Assembly: GCA_035716025.1 (NCBI GenBank)
Contig: DASTKH010000003.1
Coordinates: 1-64,000 of the forward strand
Direction of reading: 5' to 3'
Origin: JADGHE01 sp035716025
Lineage (GTDB): Bacteria; Pseudomonadota; Alphaproteobacteria; Rhizobiales; Xanthobacteraceae
Length of the DNA stretch: 64,000 nucleotides
Positions 1 to 8,570 of the stretch are shown one piece after another. The notes below the pieces were generated by a model. The model ran no database searches and was not told the origin of the DNA. It worked only from the letters and a program-made list of their open reading frames with translations. A program made the translations under genes and the position numbers. Within the stretch, counting starts at the first letter, position 1. The number at the start of each line of letters is the position of its first letter.

Positions 1-842
1 CCGCCGGCGAGCACGCCGAGCGCGCTTGCTGTGAGATAGACGGCAAGGCCGCCGTTGGCGACGCCAAGCGGCGTGCCCCACAGGCCGGCAAGCGCCGCAA
101 CGGAGAAGTTCTGCAGGCCGCCGCTCATCAGCGCGAGCAGGACGAACACCGCGAGATTGAGCAGCACCGGTGCGGAGAGAAGGAGGCCGCGGTCGCCAGC
201 GGCCGCCGCTTCCGCCTTGGCGGGCCTGGTTGACGATTCAGCCTGTCGGGGTTCGGAGAGCACGCCGCCGAACAGGATGAGCAGCAGCGCGACCGCCGCC
301 CCGCATGCGGCCGAGACGAGATAGGCGCCGCGCCAGCCATAGGCATTGGCGAGCAGCAGAAGCCCGGGCGGCGCCGCTGCCGATCCGACCATGCCGGCGA
401 AGGTGTGGATGGAATAGGCCTGCCCCATGCGGCTTGCCGGCACGTGTCGGGAGAGCAGCGCATAATCGGCCGGGTGATAGGCGGTGTTGGCCGCGCCGAG
501 CAGCGCAAACATCGCCACGAATGCCCAGAAGGACGAAAGCGCCGCCGCGCCCGCGAGGGCGGCGGCGCCGAGCAGAAGTCCGCCGATCAGCACGCCGCGG
601 GCGCTGACGCGGTCGACCAGAATGCCGGTTGGCGTCTGCAGCACGGCCGAAACGAGGTTGAGCGCGGTGAGCGCAAGGCCGATTTGCGTATAGCTTGCGT
701 CGAACTCGGCCCGGATCACCGGCAAGAGCGGCGCGAGCATCAGCAAGTAGAAGTGGCTTACGCAATGCGCGAGGCCGATGAGTCCCATTACCTTGGCGGC
801 ATCGCTTCGTGGTGCCGGGGAGGACTCGACAAGGGGCGTCAT
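1..842 (-). CDS. MFS permease, partial (3' end outside window)
   Basis: The minus strand is open from an ATG at 842 to the window edge, giving at least 280 residues without a stop. The product is strongly hydrophobic, with a series of predicted membrane helices. The N-terminal half reads like an MFS transporter: after helix 1 (GLIGLAHCVSHFYLLMLAPL) comes an arginine/aspartate loop, ILVDRVSARGVLIGG, at the usual MFS loop 2-3 position. A hydrophilic Ala/Lys/Glu-rich central loop follows helix 6, as expected between the two six-helix bundles. Substrate unknown. The C-terminal half is not visible, so truncation of the gene cannot be judged. No strong ribosome binding site is seen before this ATG. 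Confidence 0.8.
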   Translation of the reverse strand, partial: MTPLVESSPAPRSDAAKVMGLIGLAHCVSHFYLLMLAPLLPVIRAEFDASYTQIGLALTALNLVSAVLQTPTGILVDRVSARGVLIGGLLLGAAALAGAAALSSFWAFVAMFALLGAANTAYHPADYALLSRHVPASRMGQAYSIHTFAGMVGSAAAPPGLLLLANAYGWRGAYLVSAACGAAVALLLILFGGVLSEPRQAESSTRPAKAEAAAAGDRGLLLSAPVLLNLAVFVLLALMSGGLQNFSVAALAGLWGTPLGVANGGLAVYLTASALGVLAG

Positions 843-1065
843 CGCTGAGGACCTGGATCAGGAGAGCCTGCGCAGAAGCCGAAAGGACTTCCGCCGCACG
901 CCGCCGGCCGATCCGCGCGGACAACGATTGGCGCCGCCGGCCCGGCTTGCGCGGCAAAATCAGGAACGGGCAGGAGAGGGCGCACCGGCAAGGTTCGACA
1001 AAGGCCGATCATGATCTAGAATCGCGCCCGCCGAACGGGACATGACAAGGGGTCTGGAGCCACAG

Positions 1066-1386
1066 ATGGATCAGCCTGCGCAAGACGACACGTTTCTCTT
1101 GACGATTTTTCTTCGCCACGACCAGGGCAAGCCGCTGGAGCAGATCAACGCGGAACTCAAACAGCGAAACTATTATCAGAACTTCCCGCCGCAAGGCATA
1201 GAGATCGTATCCTGGTACGTGATGATGGGCATCGGCCAAGTGGTGACGCTGCGCGTGCCGGCCGCGCGCCTGCGTGAGGTGAATCTCGCCATCGAACGCT
1301 GCGCTTGGGGTTCGTTCCGCACGGAGTTCTACCCCACTTACGATTACAAACCGATCGCGCTCGAACAGCGCAAGCCGCAGGGTTGA
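1066..1386 (+). CDS. small conserved protein, function unknown
   Basis: A 106-residue soluble protein with no signal peptide or membrane segment. I chose the ATG at 1066 because GGAG lies six bases upstream; an in-frame ATG at 1042 has no such site. The sequence has regular alpha/beta character and a central stretch VSWYVMMGIGQVVTLRVP with a C-terminal FRTEFYPTYDYKP. I recognise no catalytic motif and assign no function. It stands alone, convergent with the amidotransferase gene at 1412-2203 and 25 bases from its end. Confidence 0.7.
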   Translation: MDQPAQDDTFLLTIFLRHDQGKPLEQINAELKQRNYYQNFPPQGIEIVSWYVMMGIGQVVTLRVPAARLREVNLAIERCAWGSFRTEFYPTYDYKPIALEQRKPQG

Positions 1387-1411
1387 CGGCCCTCTCGGGC
1401 GTCGCCGCGGC

Positions 1412-2203
1412 CTATTCGGCCGCCGCGGCGGTTTCGAGGCTTAGCGGCGCGATTTCGAGGCGGCGGCCCGGACGGCTGATGACCACGGAACCCGCGGGAA
1501 CCGGGCTCCAATTGTCGCGCTCGCGGTCGAACGGCTCGGAGGCGAGAACGACATTGTCGCCTGAGACGCGGTAGTAAAGCGTGTTGGCGTTGCCGTTGAA
1601 GACGTAGCGAAAGGCGTAAAGCTCGCGCCCGTTCGTCAAGGCGGCGGTGAAGCGCAAGGGCTCGCCGCTGCCGCTCTCCCGCACATAGTCGGTCAGGATT
1701 GCGAGGGTGCGAGTTGTCGCGCCGAGCGGATCGCGCTCGGCGCCGGCGCCGAGGATTGCAAGAAACACGGCTTCGGAGTCTGTCGTGCCGATCCGGTGGG
1801 GATAGAGCGAATCGGGAATAAGGGCTTCGACGCGGCGGCGGATCGGCGACCAGTCCCCGATCTGCCCGTTGTGCATGAACATCCAGCGTCCGCAGGCGAA
1901 GGGATGGCAATTCGGGCGTGTGGTCGGCGTACCGGTCGAGGCGCGCACATGCGCAAAGAACAGATGCGAGCGGATATGCCGGCACAGATGGCGCAAATTC
2001 TCGTCCGACCAGGCAGGGCGCACCTCGCGATAAAGCCCCGGCTCTTCATGATCGCCGTACCAGCCGAGGCCGAAGCCGTCGCCGTTGGTGCTTGCGGTCG
2101 ATTCCAAGGCCCGGATGCTCTGCTGGATCAGGGAATGGCTCGGGGCGGTGACATAGTGTTCGAGGGCGATGGTTTCTCCGCGATAGGCGATCCAGCGGCA
2201 CAT
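1412..2203 (-). CDS. class II glutamine amidotransferase (YafJ/EgtC-like)
   Basis: 263 residues. The start at 2203 gives Met-Cys-Arg-Trp; in Ntn-type class II amidotransferases the initiator Met is removed and Cys2 becomes the nucleophile that hydrolyses glutamine. A longer reading frame runs upstream to 2296 but would bury this cysteine, so I reject it. Other family hallmarks are present: GDGFGLGWYG, FAHVRASTG and HPFACGRWMFMHNGQI, which form the glutamine-binding pocket. There is no synthase domain, so the acceptor of the ammonia is unknown. EgtC of ergothioneine synthesis looks similar, but no egtB or egtD gene is nearby, so a YafJ-type role is the safer label. Confidence 0.9.
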   Translation of the reverse strand: MCRWIAYRGETIALEHYVTAPSHSLIQQSIRALESTASTNGDGFGLGWYGDHEEPGLYREVRPAWSDENLRHLCRHIRSHLFFAHVRASTGTPTTRPNCHPFACGRWMFMHNGQIGDWSPIRRRVEALIPDSLYPHRIGTTDSEAVFLAILGAGAERDPLGATTRTLAILTDYVRESGSGEPLRFTAALTNGRELYAFRYVFNGNANTLYYRVSGDNVVLASEPFDRERDNWSPVPAGSVVISRPGRRLEIAPLSLETAAAAE

Positions 2204-2317
2204 GACGACGGTCTCGAAGGGCGCTCGGCGATTCGCGATACTACCGCTTTGTGGCGAAAGCCGGAGCGCGCAGGCGGGTTTTTGCTTCGCCGTCATCTGA
2301 GCGGCGGCACTTGCGCC

Positions 2318-3409
2318 TCAGTTCGGCCACGGGTCGTTGACGATCTTGCGGGCCGACCGCCCCACGACCGAAGCAAGGGAGGTCAGCCTCTCGCCGGCGA
2401 GCCGTTCGCAGAGGTGCCGCTTTATCTGCCCGATCAGGCCGACGCCCCGGAAGACGAGCGCGCTGTAAAGCTGGACTAAGGTTGCCCCCGCCTCGATCTT
2501 GGCCCAGGCGGCGTCTCCGGAATCGATGCCGCCGACACCCACGAGCGGAAAGGCGCCTTCGACGCGCACGAAGGTTTCCGCCAGCATGCGGGTCGCAAGC
2601 GGGAAGAGGGGCCGGCCGGAGAGACCGCCCGCTTCGCGCGCGGTCTGCCGATCCCGCAGGGAAGGCGGGCGCGATACGGTCGTGTTGCCGACGATCATGC
2701 CGTCGATGCCGCGGGCGCGAGCGATGCGCACCACGTCGTCGAGGTCCCGGAGGGAAAGGTCCGGCGCGATCTTCAAAAGGATGGGCCGGCGCTCTGCCGG
2801 CGGGCAGCTGTCCCGCGCCGCAAGCACGTGGCCGAGCAGAGTATCCAGGGCGGCCGCTTGCTGAAGATCCCGCAGTCCCGGCGTGTTGGGCGAGGAAATG
2901 TTGACCGCGAAATAGGAGGCGACGGGCGAAAAGACGCTTATCCCGGCTGCATAATCGGCCACACGGTCGGCCGAGTCCTTGTTGGCGCCGACATTCACCC
3001 CGACGATCCCACCCTGTCCGCGCGCCGCCAGGCGCGCTTCGACCGCCCTATGGCCCTCGCTGTTGAAGCCGAAGCGGTTGATCACGGCTTCGTCGGCCGC
3101 CAGCCGGAAGAGCCGCGGGCGGGGGTTGCCCGGCTGCGGGCGCGGGGTGACGGTTCCGATTTCCGCGAAGCCGCAGCCGATGCGCAAGATGCCGTCGATC
3201 GCCTCGCCGTTCTTGTCGAACCCGGCCGCAATACCGATCGGGTTGGGAAAGTTGAGCCCGAAGGCTTGAACCGCCAGCCGTGGATCGTCCGGGGCGGGAC
3301 GCGGCAGAGGCGCGAGCCGCAGCGCCTTCAGGGCGAGGGAATGGCCGAGCTCGGGGTCGAGGCCGGAGAGCGCCCGGCGGGCGAGGCCGTCAATCAGCCG
3401 CAGCACCAT
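2318..3409 (-). CDS. pyrD: dihydroorotate dehydrogenase (quinone), class 2
   Basis: 363 residues, the usual length of the membrane-associated class 2 enzyme that oxidises dihydroorotate to orotate in pyrimidine synthesis and passes electrons to quinone through FMN. The ATG at 3409 follows GGAG at four bases. An N-terminal amphipathic region is followed by the TIM barrel: GFDKNGEAIDG near 64-74, NRFGFNSEG near 111-119, NISSPNTPGLR near 170-180 with the catalytic serine typical of class 2 at about 173, a LLKIAPDLS lysine strand, and GVGGIDSG in the phosphate-binding region. It diverges from the S24 repressor gene; the 162-bp gap between them presumably holds both promoters. Confidence 0.96.
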   Translation of the reverse strand: MVLRLIDGLARRALSGLDPELGHSLALKALRLAPLPRPAPDDPRLAVQAFGLNFPNPIGIAAGFDKNGEAIDGILRIGCGFAEIGTVTPRPQPGNPRPRLFRLAADEAVINRFGFNSEGHRAVEARLAARGQGGIVGVNVGANKDSADRVADYAAGISVFSPVASYFAVNISSPNTPGLRDLQQAAALDTLLGHVLAARDSCPPAERRPILLKIAPDLSLRDLDDVVRIARARGIDGMIVGNTTVSRPPSLRDRQTAREAGGLSGRPLFPLATRMLAETFVRVEGAFPLVGVGGIDSGDAAWAKIEAGATLVQLYSALVFRGVGLIGQIKRHLCERLAGERLTSLASVVGRSARKIVNDPWPN

Positions 3410-3571
3410 AGGACTCCACAATGACAGGTCCGGACCCTCATGGACGCAGGCGCCGCCGGCCACAACCGCCGATCCGGCATGGCCCCATGATATTCGACTG
3501 GACAAAGCTGAAACTAAGGTTTAATTCCTAGATCAGTGGAGGATAGTCCCTCCAACCGGCAAGCAAGCGCC

Positions 3572-4201
3572 ATGCTTACGCATGCACAGATCTGGACGGC
3601 GATCGATCGCCTGGCCGAGCGCGCTGGCCTGTCCGCGTCCGGACTTGCCAAGCGCGCAGGACTCGATCCGACCACGTTCAACAAGTCCAAGCGCATCACG
3701 CCGGATGGGCGCGCGCGCTGGCCCTCGACGGAGTCGATCGCCAAGATTTTGGCCGCAACCGGCACGGGTATCGAGACTTTCGTGAGCTTGATTTCGGACA
3801 CCGGGCGGGGGCCCACCCGATCGGTCCCGCTCATCGGCTTTGCGCAGGCCGGCGCCGGCGGATATTTCGACGACGCAGGCTTTCCGGTGGGTCGCGGCTG
3901 GGACGAGATCGCCTTTCCGCAGGTGGACGATGAGCACGCCTATGCGCTGGAAATCTCGGGCGATTCCATGCTCCCCGCCTACCGGGACGGCGACGTGATC
4001 ATCGTCTCACCGGCGGCCCCCATCCGTCGCGGCGACCGCGTGGTGGTGCGCACGCGCTCCGGAGAGGTCATGGCGAAGGAGCTCAAGCGCCGCACCAGCA
4101 AGACCGTGGAGCTCAAGTCCCTCAACGCCGAGCACGGCGACCGGCAGCTCGCGGTCAGCGACATCGAGTGGATGGCTCGGATCGTCTGGGCGAGCCAATA
4201 G
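3572..4201 (+). CDS. S24-family (LexA/CI-like) helix-turn-helix repressor
   Basis: 209 residues. The N-terminal third is a helix-turn-helix domain (AIDRLAERAGLSASGLAKRAG). The C-terminal half is an S24 autopeptidase domain with the nucleophile serine in SGDSMLPAYRDGD (about residue 132) and a general-base lysine in GEVMAKELKRR (about 169). Phage CI and LexA proteins of this type are inactivated by self-cleavage, but many chromosomal members are plain regulators, and I see no phage genes here. The frame extends to a GTG at 3536; I prefer the ATG at 3572 because MLTHAQIW matches the start typical of related chromosomal proteins. Targets are unknown. Confidence 0.9.
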   Translation: MLTHAQIWTAIDRLAERAGLSASGLAKRAGLDPTTFNKSKRITPDGRARWPSTESIAKILAATGTGIETFVSLISDTGRGPTRSVPLIGFAQAGAGGYFDDAGFPVGRGWDEIAFPQVDDEHAYALEISGDSMLPAYRDGDVIIVSPAAPIRRGDRVVVRTRSGEVMAKELKRRTSKTVELKSLNAEHGDRQLAVSDIEWMARIVWASQ

Positions 4202-4251
4202 CCATCCCTGCGGGAATGCGGTCGGCTCGCCGAGAGAACCGTTGGGGGCTT

Positions 4252-4455
4252 TCATGAGGCGGCGGTCCTGTCGTCGCGGCCCTCCATGCGCTTGGGTGCG
4301 GGGCCCGGCTGCTGCCCGATCGTCTCGGCGGGTCGTGTGAGCCGCCGCCTGCGCCACATGAGGATGCCGTAGATCGCGGCAAAGGCAAGCAGGGCAACGC
4401 CGGCGATGTCGATGATGATCCAGCCCAGTCCGCTCGTCAGACTCGTTTCGGACAT
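4252..4455 (-). CDS. small single-pass membrane protein, unknown
   Basis: 67 residues. Residues 10-33 form one strong transmembrane helix (GWIIIDIAGVALLAFAAIYG), followed by a basic WRRRRL stop-transfer segment and a polar tail. This suggests an N-out, C-in inner-membrane peptide. It is convergent with the S24 repressor gene and lies upstream of rplU on the other strand. No family recognised. Confidence 0.6.
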   Translation of the reverse strand: MSETSLTSGLGWIIIDIAGVALLAFAAIYGILMWRRRRLTRPAETIGQQPGPAPKRMEGRDDRTAAS

Positions 4456-4554
4456 TTGGTGCCTCGTTCCTGGCGTCTCGGCGCCTTTCGGAGGGTCAAC
4501 GGCCGAACGCGCGTTCCGATCCCGTCCGTCGGGCCACTTCGTTGGTCGGAATCC

Positions 4555-4582
4555 TTGACAGGACGAGGTCCCCGCTTATAAC
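4555..4582 (+). promoter_or_regulatory. sigma-70-type promoter of rplU
   Basis: TTGACA at 4555-4560 and TATAAC at 4577-4582 are separated by 16 bp, the best promoter match I found in the window. The expected transcript start, near 4589, falls exactly at the foot of the long hairpin at 4591-4619, so the rplU mRNA would begin with this hairpin. Confidence 0.75.
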
Positions 4583-4590
4583 GGCGGCTT

Positions 4591-4619
4591 CTACGGCGCG
4601 GAGGGCCTCCGCGCCGTAG
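4591..4619 (+). promoter_or_regulatory. perfect 13-bp hairpin in the rplU leader
   Basis: CTACGGCGCGGAG (4591-4603), loop GGC, then CTCCGCGCCGTAG (4607-4619): a fully paired, GC-rich stem at the predicted 5' end of the rplU transcript, about 95 bases before the start codon. GGTTTTACG follows, too short for a typical terminator. It could be a 5' stability element, an attenuator, or a binding site for feedback by L21. Confidence 0.7.
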
Positions 4620-4714
4620 GGTTTTACGTGCCTCATACGCGCCATTTACAAACCAGCTGACTGCCAAAAAGGCCGCCCGCGGTCCGCGAGGCCGGCACGA
4701 ACACGGAGAGAACA

Positions 4715-5101
4715 ATGTTCGCAGTCGTGAGGACCGGCGGGAAGCAATATCGCGTTGCCGCCAACGATGTGATCACGGTCGAACGGCTCGACGGAGAACC
4801 AGGGGCAATCGTCGAGCTGAGCGAAGTGCTCATGATCGGCGGCGAGTCCGCCGTGGTCGGGAATCCGACAGTTGCCGGCGCCACGGTTGCGGGCGAGGTG
4901 GTGCGCCAGGGCCGGGGAGAAAAGGTCGTCGCTTTCAAGAAACGACGGCGGCAGAATTCCCGGCGAAAGCGCGGGCACCGTCAGGCCTTTACCGTGCTGC
5001 GCATCACCGAGATCCTGACGGACGGGCGGAAGCCCTCCCGGCAGCCGCAAACGGCCGCGGCGGGGACCGGCGGGGAAGAAACAGCCGGCAACAATGCGTG
5101 A
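4715..5101 (+). CDS. rplU: 50S ribosomal protein L21
   Basis: 128 residues. It begins MFAVVRTGGKQYRVAANDVI, the standard L21 opening, and carries the basic rRNA-binding segment FKKRRRQNSRRKRGHRQAFT near residues 74-93. The last 25 residues are an Ala/Gly/Thr-rich tail beyond the conserved core, as often in alphaproteobacteria. GGAGAG precedes the ATG at a proper distance. It is followed after 79 bp by rpmA in the near-universal rplU-rpmA operon. Confidence 0.98.
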   Translation: MFAVVRTGGKQYRVAANDVITVERLDGEPGAIVELSEVLMIGGESAVVGNPTVAGATVAGEVVRQGRGEKVVAFKKRRRQNSRRKRGHRQAFTVLRITEILTDGRKPSRQPQTAAAGTGGEETAGNNA

Positions 5102-5180
5102 TTTCGGCGCCCGCCGAAGTGGGGGTGCAAGCGGGCCGGAATCGTAGTACATAGGCGCCCAAGAGTTCGGAAGGCGAGCA

Positions 5181-5453
5181 ATGGCTCACAAGAAGGCAGG
5201 CGGTTCCTCACGTAACGGACGCGACAGCGCGGGCCGGCGCCTCGGCGTGAAGAAGTTTGGCGGCGAGTTCGTGCTTGCCGGCAACATTCTAGCGCGCCAG
5301 CGCGGCACCAAATGGCATGCCGGACACAATGTCGGGATCGGCAAAGATCATACCCTGTTCGCCCTTATCGATGGTCGCGTGGAGTTTCGTAGCAAAGCAA
5401 ATGGCCGCACGTTCGTATCGGTTCGCCCGGTGGCGGAGGCTGCGGCAGAGTAG
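5181..5453 (+). CDS. rpmA: 50S ribosomal protein L27
   Basis: 90 residues starting MAHKKAGGSSRNGRDSAGRR; the flexible N-terminus reaches toward the peptidyl-transferase centre. The alphaproteobacterial signature GNILARQRGTKWHAG is intact. It starts directly with MAHKK, so there is no cleavable N-terminal extension of the Firmicutes type. Second gene of the rplU operon. Confidence 0.98.
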   Translation: MAHKKAGGSSRNGRDSAGRRLGVKKFGGEFVLAGNILARQRGTKWHAGHNVGIGKDHTLFALIDGRVEFRSKANGRTFVSVRPVAEAAAE

Positions 5454-5526
5454 GTGACGGCGAAGACGACAGGTCCCGCCGGCATCCAGTCGACCCGGCG
5501 GTGAACCTGGACAGCGGGTTCCACGC

Positions 5527-5556
5527 GAGGGGGAGACGGGATGCCGGCTCCCCCTC
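5527..5556 (+). promoter_or_regulatory. hairpin between rpmA and the GNAT gene
   Basis: GAGGGGGAG (5527-5535) and CTCCCCCTC (5548-5556) pair perfectly around a 12-base loop. No T-run follows, so it is not a classical terminator. It ends 24 bases before the acetyltransferase start and may separate expression of that gene from the ribosomal genes. Confidence 0.4.
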
Positions 5557-5579
5557 GGCGCTTGAAAGGAGCCCGTGTC

Positions 5580-6182
5580 ATGAGCCTGCTGGAAAAAAGG
5601 TCGTCCGAGACCTATCGCGAAGCCAGTATGCCCGTCCTCGAGACCGAGCGGCTCGTTCTGCGCGCGCCGCGCCTCGAGGACGTAAACGCGATTGCCGCGC
5701 TCGCGAATGATCGCCGCATCGCGCAAAACACCCGACGCCTGCCGCACCCCTACACGGCGGCCGACGCCGAGGAGTTTGTGCGCTCGGTGAACACAGGCTC
5801 CGGGGAAATGGCGCTCGTCGTGACCTTGGCCGACGGGACACTCATTGGGGCGGTCGGGCTCGGCCTGCTTGAAGGGCCTGCGCCGGAAGTCGGCTATTGG
5901 CTGGGGGTGCCTTATTGGGGAAAGGGCTATGCCACCGAGGCGGCCCGCGCCGTCATCGATTTTGCGTTCACGGAGCTTGACCACGAGGCCCTTCAGGCCG
6001 GTGCGCGGGTCACCAATCCGGCCTCGCGCCGCATTCTCGAAAAATGCGGCTTCCAGTGGACCGGGGTCGGGCTCTGCCGCATCCGGGCGATCGCGAGCTC
6101 GGCGCCGATCGACCTTTTTCGACTCGATCGCGGCCTGTGGGCTTCGCTGAAAAGTTGGCGGGAAGTGAAGCGCGTCGCTTGA
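5580..6182 (+). CDS. GNAT N-acetyltransferase (RimJ/RimL-like)
   Basis: 200 residues. The ATG at 5580 follows AAAGGAG at eight bases; an upstream in-frame ATG at 5541 falls inside a hairpin and is less likely. The opening LETERLVLRAPRLEDVNAIA is typical of the RimJ/RimL group of GNAT enzymes, and the acetyl-CoA loop reads WLGVPYWGKGYATEAARAV. The C-terminal NPASRRILEKCGF is the usual last strand and helix. In this group the substrate is often a protein N-terminus or a small amine; nothing here defines it. It follows rplU-rpmA in the same direction, which fits but does not prove a ribosomal-protein substrate. Confidence 0.85.
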   Translation: MSLLEKRSSETYREASMPVLETERLVLRAPRLEDVNAIAALANDRRIAQNTRRLPHPYTAADAEEFVRSVNTGSGEMALVVTLADGTLIGAVGLGLLEGPAPEVGYWLGVPYWGKGYATEAARAVIDFAFTELDHEALQAGARVTNPASRRILEKCGFQWTGVGLCRIRAIASSAPIDLFRLDRGLWASLKSWREVKRVA

Positions 6183-6190
6183 GGGCTCCG

Positions 6191-6210
6191 CCGCCGGCTC
6201 ATGCCGGCGG
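6191..6210. terminator. GC-rich hairpin between convergent genes
   Basis: CCGCCGGC (6191-6198), loop TCAT, GCCGGCGG (6203-6210). It sits between the stop of the acetyltransferase gene and the stop of the convergent DMT gene, which it overlaps. There is no T-tract on either strand, so a bidirectional terminator role is only suggested by position. Confidence 0.35.
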
Positions 6211-7119
6211 GCTCGGCGCCGGTCCCTGGCTGCCGCGGATTTGTTCGCGCAGGAAAATATAGAGCCCGGCCGCCACGATGATTATTGCCCCGCCGACCAC
6301 GGAGGCGCCGGGCACGTCGCCGAAGACGAGATAGCCCAGCAAGACCGCCCAGACGATCATCGTGTACTGATAGGGAACCACAACGCTTGCGGGGGCGAGC
6401 TTGAGCGAACGGTTGATGCACATCAGCGCCCCTGCCGAGACGGCTCCGAGAAGTGCCATCAGGGCGAAGTCGCGCACCGATGGCGGCGTCCAGGCGAACG
6501 GGGCCATTACGATCCCATAGGCGAGCGTGGCGCCGATCTGTCCCGCCGCCATGACAATGTCGGCGGTGCCGCGCAGATGCCGCGTCACGATCATCAGGAA
6601 GGCGTAGCAGACGCTCCCGACAAGGGCGATGAGCGCCGGCCATGTCAGGGTCGCGGGCGAGGGCCTCAGCGCCATCACCACGCCGGCGAAGCCGATGAGC
6701 ACGGCGCTCCAGCGCCGCCAGCCGCCCCTTTCGCCGAGCAGCAGGGCGGAAAGCGCCGTCACATAGATCGGCCCGGCAAGATAGAAGGTGACCGTGTCGG
6801 CGAGCGGCAGATAGCTCACGGCCACGAAGAAGAAGACCACCTCTGCGCTCGACAGCGCGACGCGCAGGAGCTGTAGGCCGGGCCGCGGTGCCTCGCGGAA
6901 CGGCGCGACCCCGGCCCTCCAGAGAAACGGCGCGATGACGAGGAGCGCGGCCGCGCTGCGGATGAGCAGCATCTGGCCCACGGAATAGGTGGCGAGCAGC
7001 CATTTCCCGAGCGCGTCATTGCAGCAGAACATCAGGATGCCGAGCAGCATCCACAGAATGCCGGCCATCGGTGCGGTGTTTGCGCCGCCGTTCGCAAGGG
7101 TGGTCTGTTCCGCATTCAT
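6199..7119 (-). CDS. EamA/DMT-family permease
   Basis: 306 residues with about ten hydrophobic helices arranged as two EamA repeats. The first opens GILWMLLGILMFCCNDALGKWLL, the second SVCYAFLMIVTRHLRG. The C-terminal helix pair ends IIVAAGLYIFLREQ, standard for the family. DMT permeases of this size export metabolites or take up compounds such as S-adenosylmethionine; the substrate cannot be read from sequence. No partner genes are adjacent. Confidence 0.85.
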   Translation of the reverse strand: MNAEQTTLANGGANTAPMAGILWMLLGILMFCCNDALGKWLLATYSVGQMLLIRSAAALLVIAPFLWRAGVAPFREAPRPGLQLLRVALSSAEVVFFFVAVSYLPLADTVTFYLAGPIYVTALSALLLGERGGWRRWSAVLIGFAGVVMALRPSPATLTWPALIALVGSVCYAFLMIVTRHLRGTADIVMAAGQIGATLAYGIVMAPFAWTPPSVRDFALMALLGAVSAGALMCINRSLKLAPASVVVPYQYTMIVWAVLLGYLVFGDVPGASVVGGAIIIVAAGLYIFLREQIRGSQGPAPSPPA

Positions 7120-7424
7120 GGTGAGGCAGCCGGAGAGTCAGCCTTCCAGGCATCGTGGAATGAAACGGCCAGCATAAGGCAAGAGACCGCTCGGCAGGGC
7201 CATGCGCCGCCGGCGGTGCCCCCCGCGCGCCCCGCAGGCCCGGACAAGCATGCCCGTGCCCTCGCCCCAGGCGCCTGCAGGGGCGCCGGTTGACCAAATT
7301 CGCGCCGTGGGCGAGGGAATGGAGAAGGCTTCGAGCGTGCGGCGCCCGGCCCAGTGTTGGCGCACGCCCGTACACCGCAACCGGCGCCTTTTCAGGCGGG
7401 GGCCGGCTCACCAGATAGGCACCC
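7120..7424. other. intergenic region before obgE
   Basis: 305 bp between divergent genes. Short frames on both strands lack ribosome binding sites and look like GC-rich shadows. TTGACC near 7290 has no convincing -10 partner. It must contain the promoters of the DMT permease and obgE, but I cannot place them. Confidence 0.5.
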
Positions 7425-8456
7425 ATGAAGTTTCTGGATGAGGCGAAGGTCTATATCGCGTCCGGCGCCGGAGGAAACGGCTGCGTCTCGTTTCGGCGCG
7501 AGAAATTCATTGAATTCGGCGGTCCGGACGGGGGAGACGGCGGGCGCGGGGGCGATGTCGTGGTCGAGGCGGTGGAAGGCCTCAACACGCTCATCGACTA
7601 CCGTTATCAGCAGCACTTCAAGGCCAAACGCGGCGGCAACGGTGCAGGTCAGCAGCGCGCCGGGGCGCGGGGAGCCGACGTGATCCTCAAGGTACCCGCC
7701 GGCACCCAGATTTTCGACGAGGACCGAGAAACGCTTCTGGCCGATCTCACCCGGGTCGGCGAGCGGGTCGTCATCGCACGCGGCGGCAACGGCGGGTTCG
7801 GCAATGCGCATTTCAAGACGTCGACCAATCGCGCGCCGCGCCGGGCCAATCCCGGCCAGCCGGGCCAGGAACGCACGATCTGGCTGCGGCTCAAACTGAT
7901 CGCCGATGCGGGTCTCGTCGGCCTGCCGAATGCCGGCAAGTCGACGTTCCTTGCCGCGGTGAGCGCCGCCAAGCCCAAGATCGCCGATTATCCGTTCACC
8001 ACGCTGACGCCGCAGCTCGGCGTTGTGGCGATCGACGGCCGCGAGTTCGTCCTCGCCGATATTCCGGGCTTGATCGAAGGCGCGCACGAAGGCGTGGGTA
8101 TCGGCGACCGGTTCCTCGCCCATGTCGAGCGCTGCCGCGTCCTGCTGCATCTCGTCGACGGCGCGAGCGAACATGCAGGAAGGGCCTACCGCACGGTGCG
8201 CCGGGAGCTCGAGGCCTATGGCCACGGCCTTTCCGAGAAGCCGGAAATCGTCGCGCTCTCGAAGGCCGATGCGCTGGATGCCGAAACGCTGCGGCGGCAG
8301 AAGGAGCGGCTGCGCCGCGCCGCCGGCCGCACGCCGCTCGTGCTTTCGGCCGTCAGCGGCCGCGGCATCAAGGAGGCGCAGCGCGCGCTTTTGGCCGCCC
8401 TCGCGGACGCAGGCGAGCAACGGCAAGAGGCTCCCGCGGCTGCCTGGCATCCCTAG
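7425..8456 (+). CDS. obgE: Obg-family GTPase
   Basis: 343 residues. The glycine-rich OBG domain fills residues 1-158 (ASGAGGNGCVSFRREKF, GPDGGDGGRGGDV). The G domain follows: Walker A GLPNAGKST at 166-174, switch-2 DIPGLIEGAHEG at 212-223, and SKADALD for guanine recognition. The variable C-terminal TGS-like part is short, so the protein ends where many alphaproteobacterial Obg proteins do. Obg binds the 50S subunit, assists its late assembly and, in Caulobacter, is essential for growth. In related genomes it is usually followed directly by proB; here another gene lies between. Confidence 0.97.
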   Translation: MKFLDEAKVYIASGAGGNGCVSFRREKFIEFGGPDGGDGGRGGDVVVEAVEGLNTLIDYRYQQHFKAKRGGNGAGQQRAGARGADVILKVPAGTQIFDEDRETLLADLTRVGERVVIARGGNGGFGNAHFKTSTNRAPRRANPGQPGQERTIWLRLKLIADAGLVGLPNAGKSTFLAAVSAAKPKIADYPFTTLTPQLGVVAIDGREFVLADIPGLIEGAHEGVGIGDRFLAHVERCRVLLHLVDGASEHAGRAYRTVRRELEAYGHGLSEKPEIVALSKADALDAETLRRQKERLRRAAGRTPLVLSAVSGRGIKEAQRALLAALADAGEQRQEAPAAAWHP

Positions 8457-8570
8457 AAGGCGTGGGTTGCGGCCTCTTTCGCCGCCCGCCGTTCATGGTA
8501 CGATTTTCACGAAAGGCCGCGCGCCCCGAAGGAGGGCTCCCTTTCTGCGGCCTGTTCGGGGGAAACGACC

